Assembly (NCBI RefSeq): GCF_019925205.1
Contig: NC_083560.1
Span: forward strand, 59,628,270-59,692,269
From: Metopolophium dirhodum
Taxonomy: Eukaryota > Arthropoda > Insecta > Hemiptera > Aphididae
Reading direction: 5' to 3'
DNA length: 64,000 nt
Shown here: one piece after another, positions 1 to 12,800 of the stretch
Layout of the letters: each line of letters starts with the position of its first letter
Position numbering within the stretch: position 1 is the stretch's first letter
Position numbers and translations under genes: made by a program
The notes under the pieces: generated by a model
The model's database searches: none
What the model saw: the letters and a program-made list of their open reading frames with translations, nothing else
Told to the model about the DNA's origin: nothing

Positions 1-2032
1 ACGATGGCCACCGCTTACGCACCGCACAATCGGATATTATTATACGTATATTATAGCCATTATAAGTGGTGTGGTGTACACGATCGCATTTTACAGTGCC
101 GATGACGTTATAAACGGCTATATTTATACTGTTGTACTCGCTCGACAGCGTACGTATAACTGCCATCACCGGTATATAAGCGCGATTGTTGTATACAATT
201 TTATTGTACTTAGATAATAATATGTTTTATTAATTCGTTATTTTTTTTTTATTCGCCACTCATATTCGACGAGTGTGTGTTTGCATTCTTGCCATTTAGG
301 TAGGTACCTAAACACTATCGAGTTTCGGCGATTATCATTAAAATGATCATAATATATTTTTGAATTACGAATCGAGATTGACACAACGGGCACTGCTTAG
401 TCGAGCAGTATTTCAACTAACCGCCAATACGAGCATCCTGCTCGTGTACCATAAAAGCCAGTCCTATTAGGTATATACTTATAATAATATACGTACCTAG
501 AAAGCCAATACCTACTAATGCTTGTCACACAACACAATATTTATAGGTGTAATTATGAAGGTATGTCTAGGTATCAGTTGTGATATTGCCTTATACACTT
601 TTTAATTCTTATTTTAAATCCTCGGTGCAGCGAGGGCCAATGGTGAACAAATTATTATTACAATTTTAAAATACATAATATGTATACGTAGATACAAACA
701 AAATGAAAAAAATTGTAATTTATTTTAATTAAATACAATCGAAATTGTTTTGAGTGCTTATATTATGAATTTGATATAGTGGTAAAATTTGATTAAGGTT
801 ATTAGAACATAATATATGTTCATTAGAACAGTGTGAACTCGCTTTGTGTGATTATTGATTCTATAGAAACGGATGAGGATGATTTAAAATTGTCTATTTC
901 AAGGAGAACGTCCAATTGGTGATACAGTAATACTTTATTAAATTTTGTCGAGTTAAGCATTTTTAGCAGTTAGCTATATACTTTGTCAGCTCGTTCATTT
1001 TATTGTAAGTTCAGAGTGCCTGATTCCAGGAAAAGAGGTCGATTTTGTAGTCGTAATTTTGTAAATCGAAAATTGTATTTTGCTGGCTAACATCTGATAG
1101 ATTGTACTTATATATTTTTAAACTGTTTATAGAACTGAGAGATAGTCAGTAAAAATCACCGAGTCTTTGTTATAATATTCAGCAGTTATTAGAGAGCTTT
1201 TAGAATGACGGTGGATTTAACTGTAAATAACGAATATAAGTTAGGTAGTTTGAACACAAGTTCCAAATTTATCCATACAACAGTAGCTCCAACCCCACCC
1301 ATATGCTTTTTGATGCACTAGTGAATATTATTTTCACTTGCAATATTCTGATTAGGTGATAGGATAATGTTGTTTATAAATAGAGGTAGATGGATATATG
1401 TAGAATTTTTTTTTTTATATTGAACGGATGGGGTTTATTTTGATGGCATCTTTCCATGGGGGAATTAGTACTGGTATAATTGACAATAGTGAGTGTATTC
1501 GATATTTCTAGATTGTTCTCTTGTAATATAGTTGCAAAAAGTGGAATTTTGGTTTAAGATATCAAGTGCTTGTACATTTTAGTTCTTGATCTAAAGTTAA
1601 TTTAAGTCTTCTTATAAATCAAGTGAAGAGACACTGGATGCATTGTAAATGCAGAGAATTTTACTAAAATGCGCCGATTGATTGTGACCGAATAATTGGT
1701 TTATATAGGTTACGAATACACTTCCGAGTGGAAACTATATTGTGAGTTTTATGAGAAGTTGAAACCTCATGTCTGGGTCCAATATTCAAGGTTATTAATG
1801 GCTTGAATGTTTGTGTAGATGAGTTTGATCAGCTTTTACTTTTTAGGCTTTTACTTCTGCAGCAATGAATATTGAAGTTGTCTCCATAAAGTGTAAGTTG
1901 GACAAATAAATCGAAATTTTTTGTGATGCTGTTGACATAGGTTTCAGAAATTTAGTCACCAATTTTTCAAGTGAAACTCCATTATTTATTTAAGGAAAAT
2001 GTTTTGACAGAGATTGGTTGGCAGTCCATATA
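1..2032. other. Upstream non-coding DNA
   Basis: The stretch is AT-rich with no open frame above background, no recognised repeat and no RNA gene. Confidence 0.5.
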
Positions 2033-2040
2033 CTATTGTA

Positions 2041-2701
2041 CAGTGGCACCGAATCCTATATTCAGGTAGGGCATCTGCCCTACCTCATACTATTTTGGTA
2101 GTGGATGCGTGGTGCAGTGGTTGGGTCAGCGAGTTTATTATAAGTTATAGTAAATTATAAATACAAATAGTTTATAATTAAGTCTTTAGTATTTAGGTAG
2201 ACTTATTTATGTAGCCTAAAGCCTAAAACCACAATAATATTATAGTTAATAGATATATACATAGGTATACGATGATAATATTATTATATCATTAATTTTG
2301 TTGTCAATGTTTGGTATATAATATACTTATCTATGGTTTGGTTATTATGGTCCATGTGTTTAACATGTAGCGAAAAAATTCGTTACTAGTGGATATTTTT
2401 GTACGAAAATAGAATTATCAATATAATATTATGATTCGTGAAACGTCGAATTGTGCCGAGTGGTGAGGGCGCTGCATTGATGCGACGGCCGACGGTCGAT
2501 CTTATTAGGTATTTATATTGTCGACACACGAAAATTATTGTGATATTGACAATATTGTGATTTGTGATTCAGTGGTTGAATTTAGTGTAATATCAAATAT
2601 TTTTTGTAAACGTTAAATATTATTGATCATGGGATGGGATGGTGGTGTTTCATAGTTTTAAAAGTTTGCCCTACCAGATTTTTTTGGTTTCGGCGCCACT
2701 G
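2041..2701. mobile_element. Non-autonomous hAT-type element (661 bp) with perfect 8-bp target duplication
   Basis: The termini are inverted: CAGTGGCACCGAA at the left and CAGTGGCGCCGAA as complement of the right end, each followed within about 20 bp by GGTAGGGCA. Identical 8-bp copies of CTATTGTA flank it at 2033-2040 and 2702-2709. CAGTG ends plus 8-bp duplications indicate hAT. There is no transposase frame, so it must have been mobilised in trans. Confidence 0.85.
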
Positions 2702-2709
2702 CTATTGTA

Positions 2710-5030
2710 ACATTCTTGTTTTATGGAAATTATTGATACAATTCAACATTTAATAATGGCGAGATTGGTGGGATTAGCTCCCTTATTGTTTTCTCTTTTA
2801 ATTTACTTAGTAAATATAAGATTATATTAATTGTATTTATGTTGCGTTCGTTATAAATAATATTTTGAGCTTGCAAACGTGTTTATAGTTTTATCTGCTT
2901 TTATAACGCTTTATCAAGAACTTATAGTGCAATTTTATTGAAACCACTAACGAAATACACATTTTTTTTTTTTAAACAGCTATTCGGAATATCTACGGAA
3001 TATTGAGTAGTTTGGTTGTACCTACACCAAGTCTAATATTATATAACCATATAACCTTTCTTATAATATAATATATATAATATTGCCAATATTATAAAAA
3101 ATGCATATCAATTTGTAAGATTAAAATTGTCCATTTCCCATTTGTATGATTTCAATTAATTGGTTTCAGAAAATTATATTGTCTATAGATCATTATAATT
3201 GGTATGTACATGACACACACGACACGCTCTTATATGAATTTTATTTTACAGTATTGCGTACTTTTTTCCAACACATATAAGTAACCAAGTACGTACATAT
3301 ATTATATAAATGCACTGCATGCGTCACATTTATTAAATGCAAATATAGGCAGTCACATGATTTACAAATCGATATAACGTTAGAAAAACGGCTTATATGC
3401 TTTTCACTTTTCTTAAAAGGTAAATTTTGATTGGAAGTGTTATCGTTTGATAAAGTTTTGAACAAGTTTGGGCATGGAGTTTGAAGTGGTTTGTTTTGAA
3501 GCTCTTTTTATACAAACGCAAAGGCAAAAATAATGTTTCTGACATAATTTTAGAAAATCACATAAATAACCAATAACCATGGACTAAGGAGAGTTGGTAG
3601 TTTATAATAGATGTATAAAGTAATATACTTGCACATAAGACAACAAAGTGTGTACGTAAACAATAGTTATAATGTTATAAAATAATTCGTTACATTTTAC
3701 AGATGGGTACCTCCGTATCGACTATCGATCGTATTTTTTTTTACTGAGATCGATTAAATAAATATGAATAAAGTAATATTTACATATCTATAACCTTTTA
3801 TTATTGACGAATGAAAAAGTCATCTCTTTCTACACGGTATTACGAAATACGAATCTTTGAAAAAATATTTATGTTCCATAAACTAATAATAATTTAAAAC
3901 ATCAATGTATGCTTATTTTGTCTGTCAAATAAATACACAACAATATTCTATATTATATTATTATGTAAAATATAAATCATACCTTTGCAATGCACATGCT
4001 CCCTTTCTACCTTTCAATCCAGAAATATAATACGTAATATTATACAAATGTAATGACGTTTAAAACAATTTATTTTATATGATTAATATTAAATGATTAT
4101 TGCACTCATATATATTGACTGCAGGTACACTGTGGAGTGTGGGTATAAATATTTACATTTTCTTATAATTTTTTGAAAAAGTTAATTATAAAAAAAAAGT
4201 GTTCGATTGGGAATAATAATTAAATAATGATCTTGATTATAATGCCATATTATTTAAGCTAGATTACCTATATCAAAATCACCACTGAATTGACATATTA
4301 TACTTATAAGTTATAACTTATAGCGCACTCGTCGTTCAATTCTCCGGATGCGGTGTTTACGGGAAGTCACTGCTCTGTTTGTCATCGATTTTGATCGCAG
4401 ACATTTTGTCAATTACACGAATTGCGCAAACGCCTTAATAAGTGCAACGATCGGAGTAGGTGTTCACTGTTCATTCAATCGATTTAGATTTATTATAGAA
4501 ACCCATTATAAGCTCAAGTTCACTTAAAATGTTCCAATATTATAGGTAATCGCGAACGCGTTTAAATTCTTTGAGTTCTTTACTATTTGCTTACATGTCG
4601 AAAATATCGATTTCATAATGTTAAGTTACTATACGGTATACCTATATATATAAATTGTGAAAATGTGTGATTTTCACCTGTGAATAACAAATTATAGTAT
4701 ATTCTCGTAATTTCACGAGGGTCATAAACCGTTACATCTACTGCAAAATATATTTACATACCACGCCCTAACCGTGAACAGAACTATAACTAACGTGACG
4801 ATTGCGAATACCAGACTATCGGCTATAATAATTTTAATAATATATTATTATGTCTGTCGAAAGTGGTTATTTACTCGCGGCAAACGATGAAACTATAATA
4901 TAATATTATCACAAAATAATATGATTCTAGCCAGTTGTTAGGCGACTATTAAATCTATTGAGGCACAGTATAAACCTAATTGTTGACACCCACCCCATGA
5001 CCAGACTAAAAATTCTGCTGTACGGTTGCA
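2710..5030. other. Upstream non-coding DNA
   Basis: AT-rich; the 74-codon open frame at 3241-3465 (minus) looks like chance. No other structure was recognised. Confidence 0.5.
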
Positions 5031-5610
5031 GGTGTCGAGTGTGTGGTATACCTCGTCATTGAGTAAGTCACTGTAAGTGTATGTGTTAAATTTGAATTCA
5101 GTGACAAATCATTGGATACGAAAAACAATTCTAACCGAAGACGGCCTGTCAGTCTATATAGGTAAATATTACTAAGAAGTATATTTTATGATAGATTGAA
5201 TCAATTTTTTTAATAATAATTGATGATTGATATTAAATTATTACCGCAATGGTATATTTATAGTATATTATTATTAACTTTTTGAGACAATTCTGAATTA
5301 CCACTTTTCGTAGAACGATGTGATTTTAGATACGTGGAAGATAATAGACAATAGCACACAACTTATCTAAATGTATTAAAAAATTCATTGCGTATTATCG
5401 GTATTAATTATGTATACTAAGGTAAACCTAACCTAACCTTATTATTATTGGAAACTTTTTGCTTTTGACCATCAGTACCACTTTTGTATCAGAAAATGTG
5501 AAAAGTGGAATATTGAAACATTTTTTCTACTATAAAATAAGAGTGTCCAGATCCCCGAAAAAATAAACACACATCAATGTAAAATCAATACACACTGTTC
5601 GTCCGGAAAT
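5031..5610 (+). repeat. Copy of unclassified interspersed family (internally deleted)
   Basis: The left part (GTCACTGTAAGTGTATGTG, AATTCAGTGA, TGGATACGAAAAACAATTC) matches the left end of the copies at 20.7, 25.4 and 41.9 kb. The right part (ATCAGAAAA..., ACACACATCAATGTAAAATC) matches the right end of the 48.9-50.15-kb copy. The middle is missing. Confidence 0.55.
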
Positions 5611-5865
5611 TAAAAAAAGGTAAAATACTTAAATGTAGGTATACAAATCATCCATAATGGAAATCTCACTACCTACCGACTTTTGCCTATCTATATAGAC
5701 ATCTACAAACCTTACACCCACCCGACGAAGTCTCGAGTCCCGTGCCTGGAAATATTACCTTCACGCCGCCACTGAACGTCGACATAGGACGAGGACGGAA
5801 CAAACAATGCGTACTATTATACTCTAAGATACAAACAAAAAACAATAAAATGTTAAAGCTATTTC

Positions 5866-6793
5866 TTGGGCGCTGGGCCGTCGTCGACTGCAGCTCCGTT
5901 TCCGTCGCCGTCAAATAATAAGCGCCGTTCGGTTCGGGGCCGGTCGCACAATGACGACGATGTACAATATTATAATATTTCACTATTATATTATTGCTAT
6001 TATTATTATTATTATTATCAACATAAGCCTTACAATATAAAACACTCGCCTTAAATAATATTGTACGCTTATACAATACGCTCGCGGTCTGAAACCCGAG
6101 AAGCGCGCATGTCAAAACAATATATAACGCACAACAGTTTAATAACATTATAATAACAACAATAACAACAACAACGACGACAATACAAGAGCACCTTATA
6201 CGCGGGTGTTTGTGTGTGGGTGTGCGTGTGTGGGTTTGCGTATCGTTTTTATGTATCCTCGGGGAGACGCCCGCCGGTCCCGCCCCCGTCGCGATTTCGG
6301 GCCGTAATAAGGGTCGCCCGCCCGCCCCGCCCTGTCAAAGGGTCTCGGGTCCGACACGACGCGTGCACACGAAAAACGGGCGCACGCCGAACGCCATCGC
6401 CGTCGTCGGTACGCGATATTTAAAATAATAATAATAGTATCATTTTGTCGCACTCGAACCGTCGCAGTGGACGCGTCGACGCGTTCATACGATTTAATAA
6501 TAATATTATATTAATATATTCCGCGCCTCTTCGTGCCCCAGACGCGCCGCCCGAATTCGCGTTGAGCTCCTTGCCGAAAATCTCTCTCGAATATTATTAT
6601 AAGATAAGTCCCGTTTACGTTTTTTCTCTTCTCGGTCACTGATTTAACGTAGTCTCGTCCGATGACCGCAGGTGACCAATAATTATATATTGGCAGTCAG
6701 TCCGCTACCCCCGACGACATTATCATCATTATTATTGTTATTATCATAAAACACCGAAAACCACCGTCTCGGACGGAACTAATACCGTCCGAC
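5866..6793 (+). promoter_or_regulatory. GC/CpG-rich block, likely promoter and 5' UTR of Hr38
   Basis: This block is far richer in G, C and CpG than the surrounding DNA and runs straight into the first coding exon. In the reading frame of the first ATG, a TAA lies at 6680-6682 and no other ATG occurs between it and 6794. A TCAGT motif at 6697-6701 matches the arthropod initiator and a CCAAT lies at 6677. No well-placed TATA or DPE was seen, so the exact start of transcription is open. A 14-bp palindrome, ACGCGTCGACGCGT, lies at 6471-6484. The promoter role is inference from composition and position. Confidence 0.5.
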
Positions 6794-6815
6794 ATGCTGT
6801 CGTCTTACAGAAAAG
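6794..6815 (+). CDS. Hr38: HR38 coding exon 1 (22 nt, start codon)
   Basis: The exon reads MLSSYRK plus the first base of a Gly codon and ends at AAAAG|GTTCGT, phase 1. This is exactly the phase required by the exon at 10464. A stronger-looking donor, GTGAGT at 6821, would leave phase 2 and break the frame. The ATG is the first in its frame after an upstream stop and has a purine at -3. No homology is recognisable in seven residues, so the support is phase, position beside the GC-rich block, and the open frame of exon 2. Alternative: translation may begin at Met30 in exon 2, making this exon 5' UTR. Confidence 0.65.
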
Positions 6816-9800
6816 GTTCGTGAGTATATTATTATACCTGTATAATTATCATTACATGTGGCACGCGGATATCTGACGCGTTTAAATGCGATTTCGGCGT
6901 AACAAAAATATACTATTACTGTCACATTACGCCGTGTCACACGCGTTACTATATATCGGACTTAAAATAATATTATACGATAGTATATAATAATTTATAT
7001 TATAACGGTTAAGGTCCAAAAACGGGTAGTGTGCCTAAACGTCATATTAACCGGGTAATGGGTATATACCTTATCCGCACATAAACAGTTTAATATGTAC
7101 ATTATCCATTTATCCACCTTAAATATATTGTATAATGTATTCAATCAATTTATACACTATAGCTACCAGGTGTTTTGTGGATAATGTATTCGTATTATAC
7201 TATAACAATCGTAAGCTGATAAAACCGGAGTTTGGGCGATGTGTATAGAGTTCAGAGTGTTCCACTAGCTTTGCGATTATATTTTTCATTTTATAATAGC
7301 ATTAATTATTATTCTAATCGTAGACATTTTTTTAGAAATTTTAAAAACCGGTAAAAATATTGTACTTACTATTTCACGCAAAGATGTTTTTTTTCGTGGT
7401 TAAAACTTCTAAAATACCTATTATTGTTGCGTCGAAAACAATTATCAACTGAAGATATTAATTGATCAAAGTATGTAACTTTACCTACTCAGCCGTACAT
7501 ATAATGTGCAAGTTATACCCTAGAAAATAACGAATATAGTTAGTAAATGTTTTATAAATAATATATTTACTTTATACTAGAGGCTGGAACTGAACCTAAA
7601 AGAACCAGTTTTGGAACCGGAACCTTTAAATTTAAAATATTAAGAACCGGAACCGGAATCAAAACCTTTATTTTAATAAATAATGTACCGGAACCGAACC
7701 GGAATTTTTAAATTAAATAGGTTCTTTTAGGTTCAAAAATAAAATAATTGTATTTATTATAATTTAATGGTATTACTGTTTTGTGTATAAATTATAATGT
7801 GCAAGTTATACCCTAGAAAATAACGAATATAGTTAGTAAATGTTTTATAAATAATATATTTCCTTTATACTAAAGGCTGGAACTGAACCTACAAGAACCA
7901 GTTCTGGAACCGGAACCTTTAAATTTAAAATATTAAGAACCGGAACCGGAATCAAAACCTTTATTTGAATAAATAATGTACCGGAACCGAACCGGAATTT
8001 TTAAATTTAAATAGGTTCTTTTAGGTTAAAAAATAAAATAATTGTATTTATTATAATTTAATGGTATTACTGTTTTGTGTATAAATTATGTATGATCATA
8101 TGAGTTTTCTAATATTTTTCGTGCTATTTATTAAACCCGCATTCCGGATAAGTATTTTAAATTATTATTTTTTTCGGTACCGAAATTATGTGGAATCTAT
8201 ATCTTTATTTTTTTTTATCGAAAAACCAGAACCGAACCGGAACAGTTATTTTTGGAGAACCAGTACCGGAATCGATACCGATAAATTCAAAAGATTCCAG
8301 TCCCTGCTTTATACAATAGGTATGGGTTGTGTTCACCATACCCGAATAATGTGTAGGTACATATTGTCATCAGTCTTTCGTACTTTACCCGTAACATATT
8401 ATAGGTACATATTTTATACGCTCTCCGCGTAAACGTTTCTAATTCGCTTCTTCTCGTGTATCTGTGGTGATATTATTTTTTTTTCGGTACGAACGCGCAA
8501 AAATCCGATGGCTATTTCAGCGTAATTTTTTCTGCAGACGTTGTCTCGTGAGAACATTCTTCACGAGATGTCTTACAAATGTACTCAGTTTATTATATAC
8601 GCCACACAGATATTAAACAGGCGCACACACACGACTATAAAAATACGAGCTATGTGCAAAACGCTCATATAAGTGTTGGGTACCTCCCTCCCCCTACAAC
8701 CACGTGCTTATGTATCTAGTTTGCTCGAACCGACGTAATGAGTTGTAATAATAGTCGAGAAAACTCGAGAGACATCGCGAGAACATAATATAATATTGTT
8801 ATTACAATATTCTGATGACAATAATAAGCACTATATTTGAGGAAGACCAAATTTCTGGTTGGAGACTGCGAAAAAAATCTTTTTCGTTTCCGCCGAAATA
8901 CGAACGGCTTTGATTTTCATATCTGCCAAAAATAATATTTTATGTGGTTAATGAAACACACCAATGCAAGGGGTTTCACTTTGTTCAGTCAGTTATAATC
9001 AATCGCCTCTTTAGTAATCTATACGTAGAAATTATTTTTGGTTTTATACCTACGATTATGTATGATAAAAATAAATAATTAACAAACTATTGCTGTTTGT
9101 CGCATCGACGAAGGACGAGTGCATAATAAATCATAATATGCCTACCATTATACTTACCTGTCAATGATATTGGTACGTGTTATTGACTATTATAATATAT
9201 ATTATTAAATCTATTATTATGAGTGTTTACTGTGAAGTTAAAATAACAAAATCGTATTTATACCTTATTTTTTTTTTTTTTACCAAATAAAATTATAGAA
9301 ATTGTGACTGTAAATAAAAGATAATTTCATGTATTTCTTTAGCTGCGGACACGAATTTTTTATGCCATTTTTTATCCATTTAATACCTTTATACATTCAT
9401 GTACGATTGAATGCTTAATGTCATATATTTCGAACATAATTAATTATTTATTTTGATAAAATGTAAAATAATTTTGTTTGAAGTATTTTGGCTTCCCTAA
9501 ACAAAAAATATTGTTTGTTGGGATTCGAGTATGCAACGACATCATTGCGGAATAATGGTTTTGAACATTTCAGTTCAGCCGAACCATGGGAAACAGAACC
9601 ATTCTAAAACGTGTTTAAAACGTTAATGTTTAAACAAAGCGAACATGGCTGATGGTTAGGTATATTACCGACAATTTATTGTAATTGTAATGAACCAGTC
9701 GTGGAAAGTTTCAACAATTTTAAAAATATTTTTAAACTGCACAACATACCTGAAGGTACTTCAAATAATATCAATTGAAACAAGAATAAAATCTTAACTG

Positions 9801-12800
9801 AATTGCTTTGAACTCCAAAATAGCTTGCTGAGTTTTGTAATTAGTTTTTCTTTTTAAATGTTTGATAAGCCCGAAGTCGACTAACACCATCAAAATTGTT
9901 CGCCCGCGGGATGATTGCCTGTTTTAGCCTCGCCCCACAAGCACGACACTGTACAGACCATCCGTGGTCCTTTTCGTTGTCATATTATTTCAATAATTAG
10001 GATATGGTAGGTAAAATAGTACCTACATAATATTATTATAGAACTTAGGTTATACATTTTATTTTAATGAGTTAAAATTAGTCATTATTAATTAGATATT
10101 CTTATATAAAATTGAGGAGAATGAGAAAATGATACGCCTCATCCTTTATGGACACGTGTATGTGTAATATAAAAGTAAAACATTATACGAATTGGTGATT
10201 AAAAAAAAAAATTGAAAAATGTTCTAACACAACTTATAGTCGATGAAAATGCGCTGACCGATCTCACATTCTTAGACTACTTATACCTAAACGAAATACG
10301 AACGATTGACCCTATAGTAGTATAATAGTATTTATTAATAATAATTAGGACAATATTTTATGATAGTATGAACGTGTGGGTTACAATATGCAGTATACTT
10401 ATTTACACACCTGTAAGTTGTAACTCCATTATGATTTGACCGTTTGTATTCAATTTGTTTCAGGAAAAGAAGATACTTCAAACGAAGTATACCATTCTAC
10501 TGGTCCGTCGTACCCAAGTCCATCGAGTATGCTTCTATTCCAGACACAGGTTAGACACAATGATATAATAACAATTAATAAATGATTAGCCTCTCGCTGC
10601 ATTTTTCCGGCCTAATAAAACTTCCGACGACGGCATTTTGTTCCCACGTGATGATGATTATTGTATTGTTTGTTCGGGAGCGATTCGCGTCTATTCGATC
10701 GATTGTACGTGGTATTTTTCCCGAACACGGATTTTATGTTTTAAAAAAAAGCGTCTATACTACATCAATTAATGTTTAGTCTACAACATATTATTATAAT
10801 ACTTTGAAAAAAATAAAAAACATAACATAACTCGAAGGGTAAAAATGATTTACTATTACATATATAATATTATATACGTAGGTATACGGTAATATTATAT
10901 ATATTATACTTGTTTCAAGCGTCAACTTACGCGTAGGTACTTTTAATTATTCTCCAGTCATGAGTTTGTGTCTAAATTTAAATTTGGATAAACTACTGGT
11001 TGGCTTGACGTATAGGGAAAAAAACGTTATAATGTACGCTGCCAATCACGTTCAAAAGTTTGTGATGAATTCATTTATGTCGAGGGCAGCTTCGAGCGGT
11101 TGCTCTGGTGGTATACATTATAACATAATAATTAAAATCTGTTAAAATGAAACTCAAATGTTTATTTCATATTTACTTTTCAATTTAACCTTGTAATTAC
11201 TTATACACGAGTTGGATAAACATTTAACTTTAATTAAATTGTCATTTGTTATAAAAGTCGCATTATAATATATTTTAAAACGAAAATACAATATTTATCG
11301 GATAACTATCGTTAGGTCCTGTTAATAACTGCGTCATATAATGGACATTTTTATAAAGACAACGGCAAAAAATCATTTTTTTTAAGTGTAATAAGATGTT
11401 ACGATTACCGACACCACGCAGCACGTCCAGTCACATCGAATGGACATTTTTCTCTCCTACAATTTAATGAAGTTTAAGCGACATTTTCTGCCCGAATTGA
11501 CGCATTTTCTCATAATATGTGTGATACTTACCTAGAACATCCTACGTATAATATATATACTATACCTATGTATTATATAATATATATTATATTATATAGC
11601 GAAATCGATGTGTACAAAATAGCTTTTTCTATCTTGTTATTTGCTCGGCGTGGGTTTCAATATAACAAGTTGACGGGTATATTCGTTCCTAACAGTCCGA
11701 TCAGACGAGAGACCTTAGCGGTAATAGGTGCTTCCATAAAACATAAAACCATCTTTGAACCGTAAATACGAGGTGAAAATATCCAAGATATTTATAATTT
11801 GTCGACTTTGTAATAATTATTACATTATTTTATAAGATCGTAGAAGATTCCGATTTTTATTTGATATAAATTGTGATCAATTTTCGGAAAACAGAATTAC
11901 AAAAATAATCGTATCTGCTACAGCATATTATATTATTACGTATACGTATTCTATAAAAGTCACACATTTTTTCTCCATCGTTACACACGTGAAATTATAG
12001 TCTTAAGTCATCTCCTCTGCAGTCTCCGTTAATTATCCATCGTTATTTTATTGTTGAAATCGAGATACTATGATGACCAGCTATTAATACAATATTATAA
12101 AGTAAAACATTGTCTGCGTTTTGTCAAAAGCTTTTATGTAATATTTTTATTTTTTAAAAATCATTAATAATTATAGGTAAGTTAGTTAAAAAATTAACTT
12201 TTTTAAATATAAACCATTTAAATTTAATTTATTTAAAATTTCTAAAATGTACAGATAATATTCTTTATACCTAATTGTTGTAATAGGTAATGAACTGTAA
12301 TTATTACAATATAGTAATCCCAGCGAGTGAACTACGGAGAGAGGTTTATTGTTTTATTATTCTATATAGGTGTTATATAAATAGAGAATATTTTTATTGG
12401 CATACATCCTTAAAGATTAACACTCATTTTCTCGAAAAGTATTGATGTTTTTAAAGATTTAGTATTTTAGATAATTTAAAATCACTCCTAAACAACATTT
12501 TTTAAAAAATTCTAAATTTTACGGTTTTTTATAATTATCATTTTTACGATTGTCTGGTTATAGTGTTTAACTTTTATGAATGCCAGCATAGATATTTAAT
12601 TTCATAACCGTCGACGAATATTTTACTGGGAAATTTAATAATTTAATAACAGGTGCCTACATAAAAATTGAAATTCGAAATCCCTACCTATTTAATGTAG
12701 AAGTTAATCAGTTGTGACTTTTTAATAATTTATAAAGCATTGTGTTAGCATTGATATAAGTACTTATATAATAGCCATTCAATTGGAAATTGTCTGTTTA

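Larger units (their letters stand above)
6816..10463 (+). other. Hr38 intron 1
   Basis: This 3.6-kb intron is AT-rich. Its only recognisable content is the duplicated AACCGG-rich hAT-type element at 7501-8314. The stretch from 8315 to 10463 holds scattered homopolymers and no coding or repeat structure that I recognise. Confidence 0.6.

Noticed and set aside
5423..5440. CCTAACCTAACCTT as insect telomeric repeat
   Set aside because: Only two imperfect units, within ordinary repeat DNA.
5687..6148. 153-codon minus-strand frame near the promoter
   Set aside because: It contains a run of Asn from a TTA microsatellite and spans the base of the GC block. No homology or splice support was seen.
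6196..6453. Arg-rich short frames on both strands in the GC block
   Set aside because: Typical of CpG-rich untranslated DNA; none fits the Hr38 phase.
6821..6826. GTGAGT as donor of coding exon 1
   Set aside because: It is a better consensus, but it leaves phase 2 and would shift exon 2 out of the frame that joins exon 3. GTTCGT at 6816 keeps the frame.
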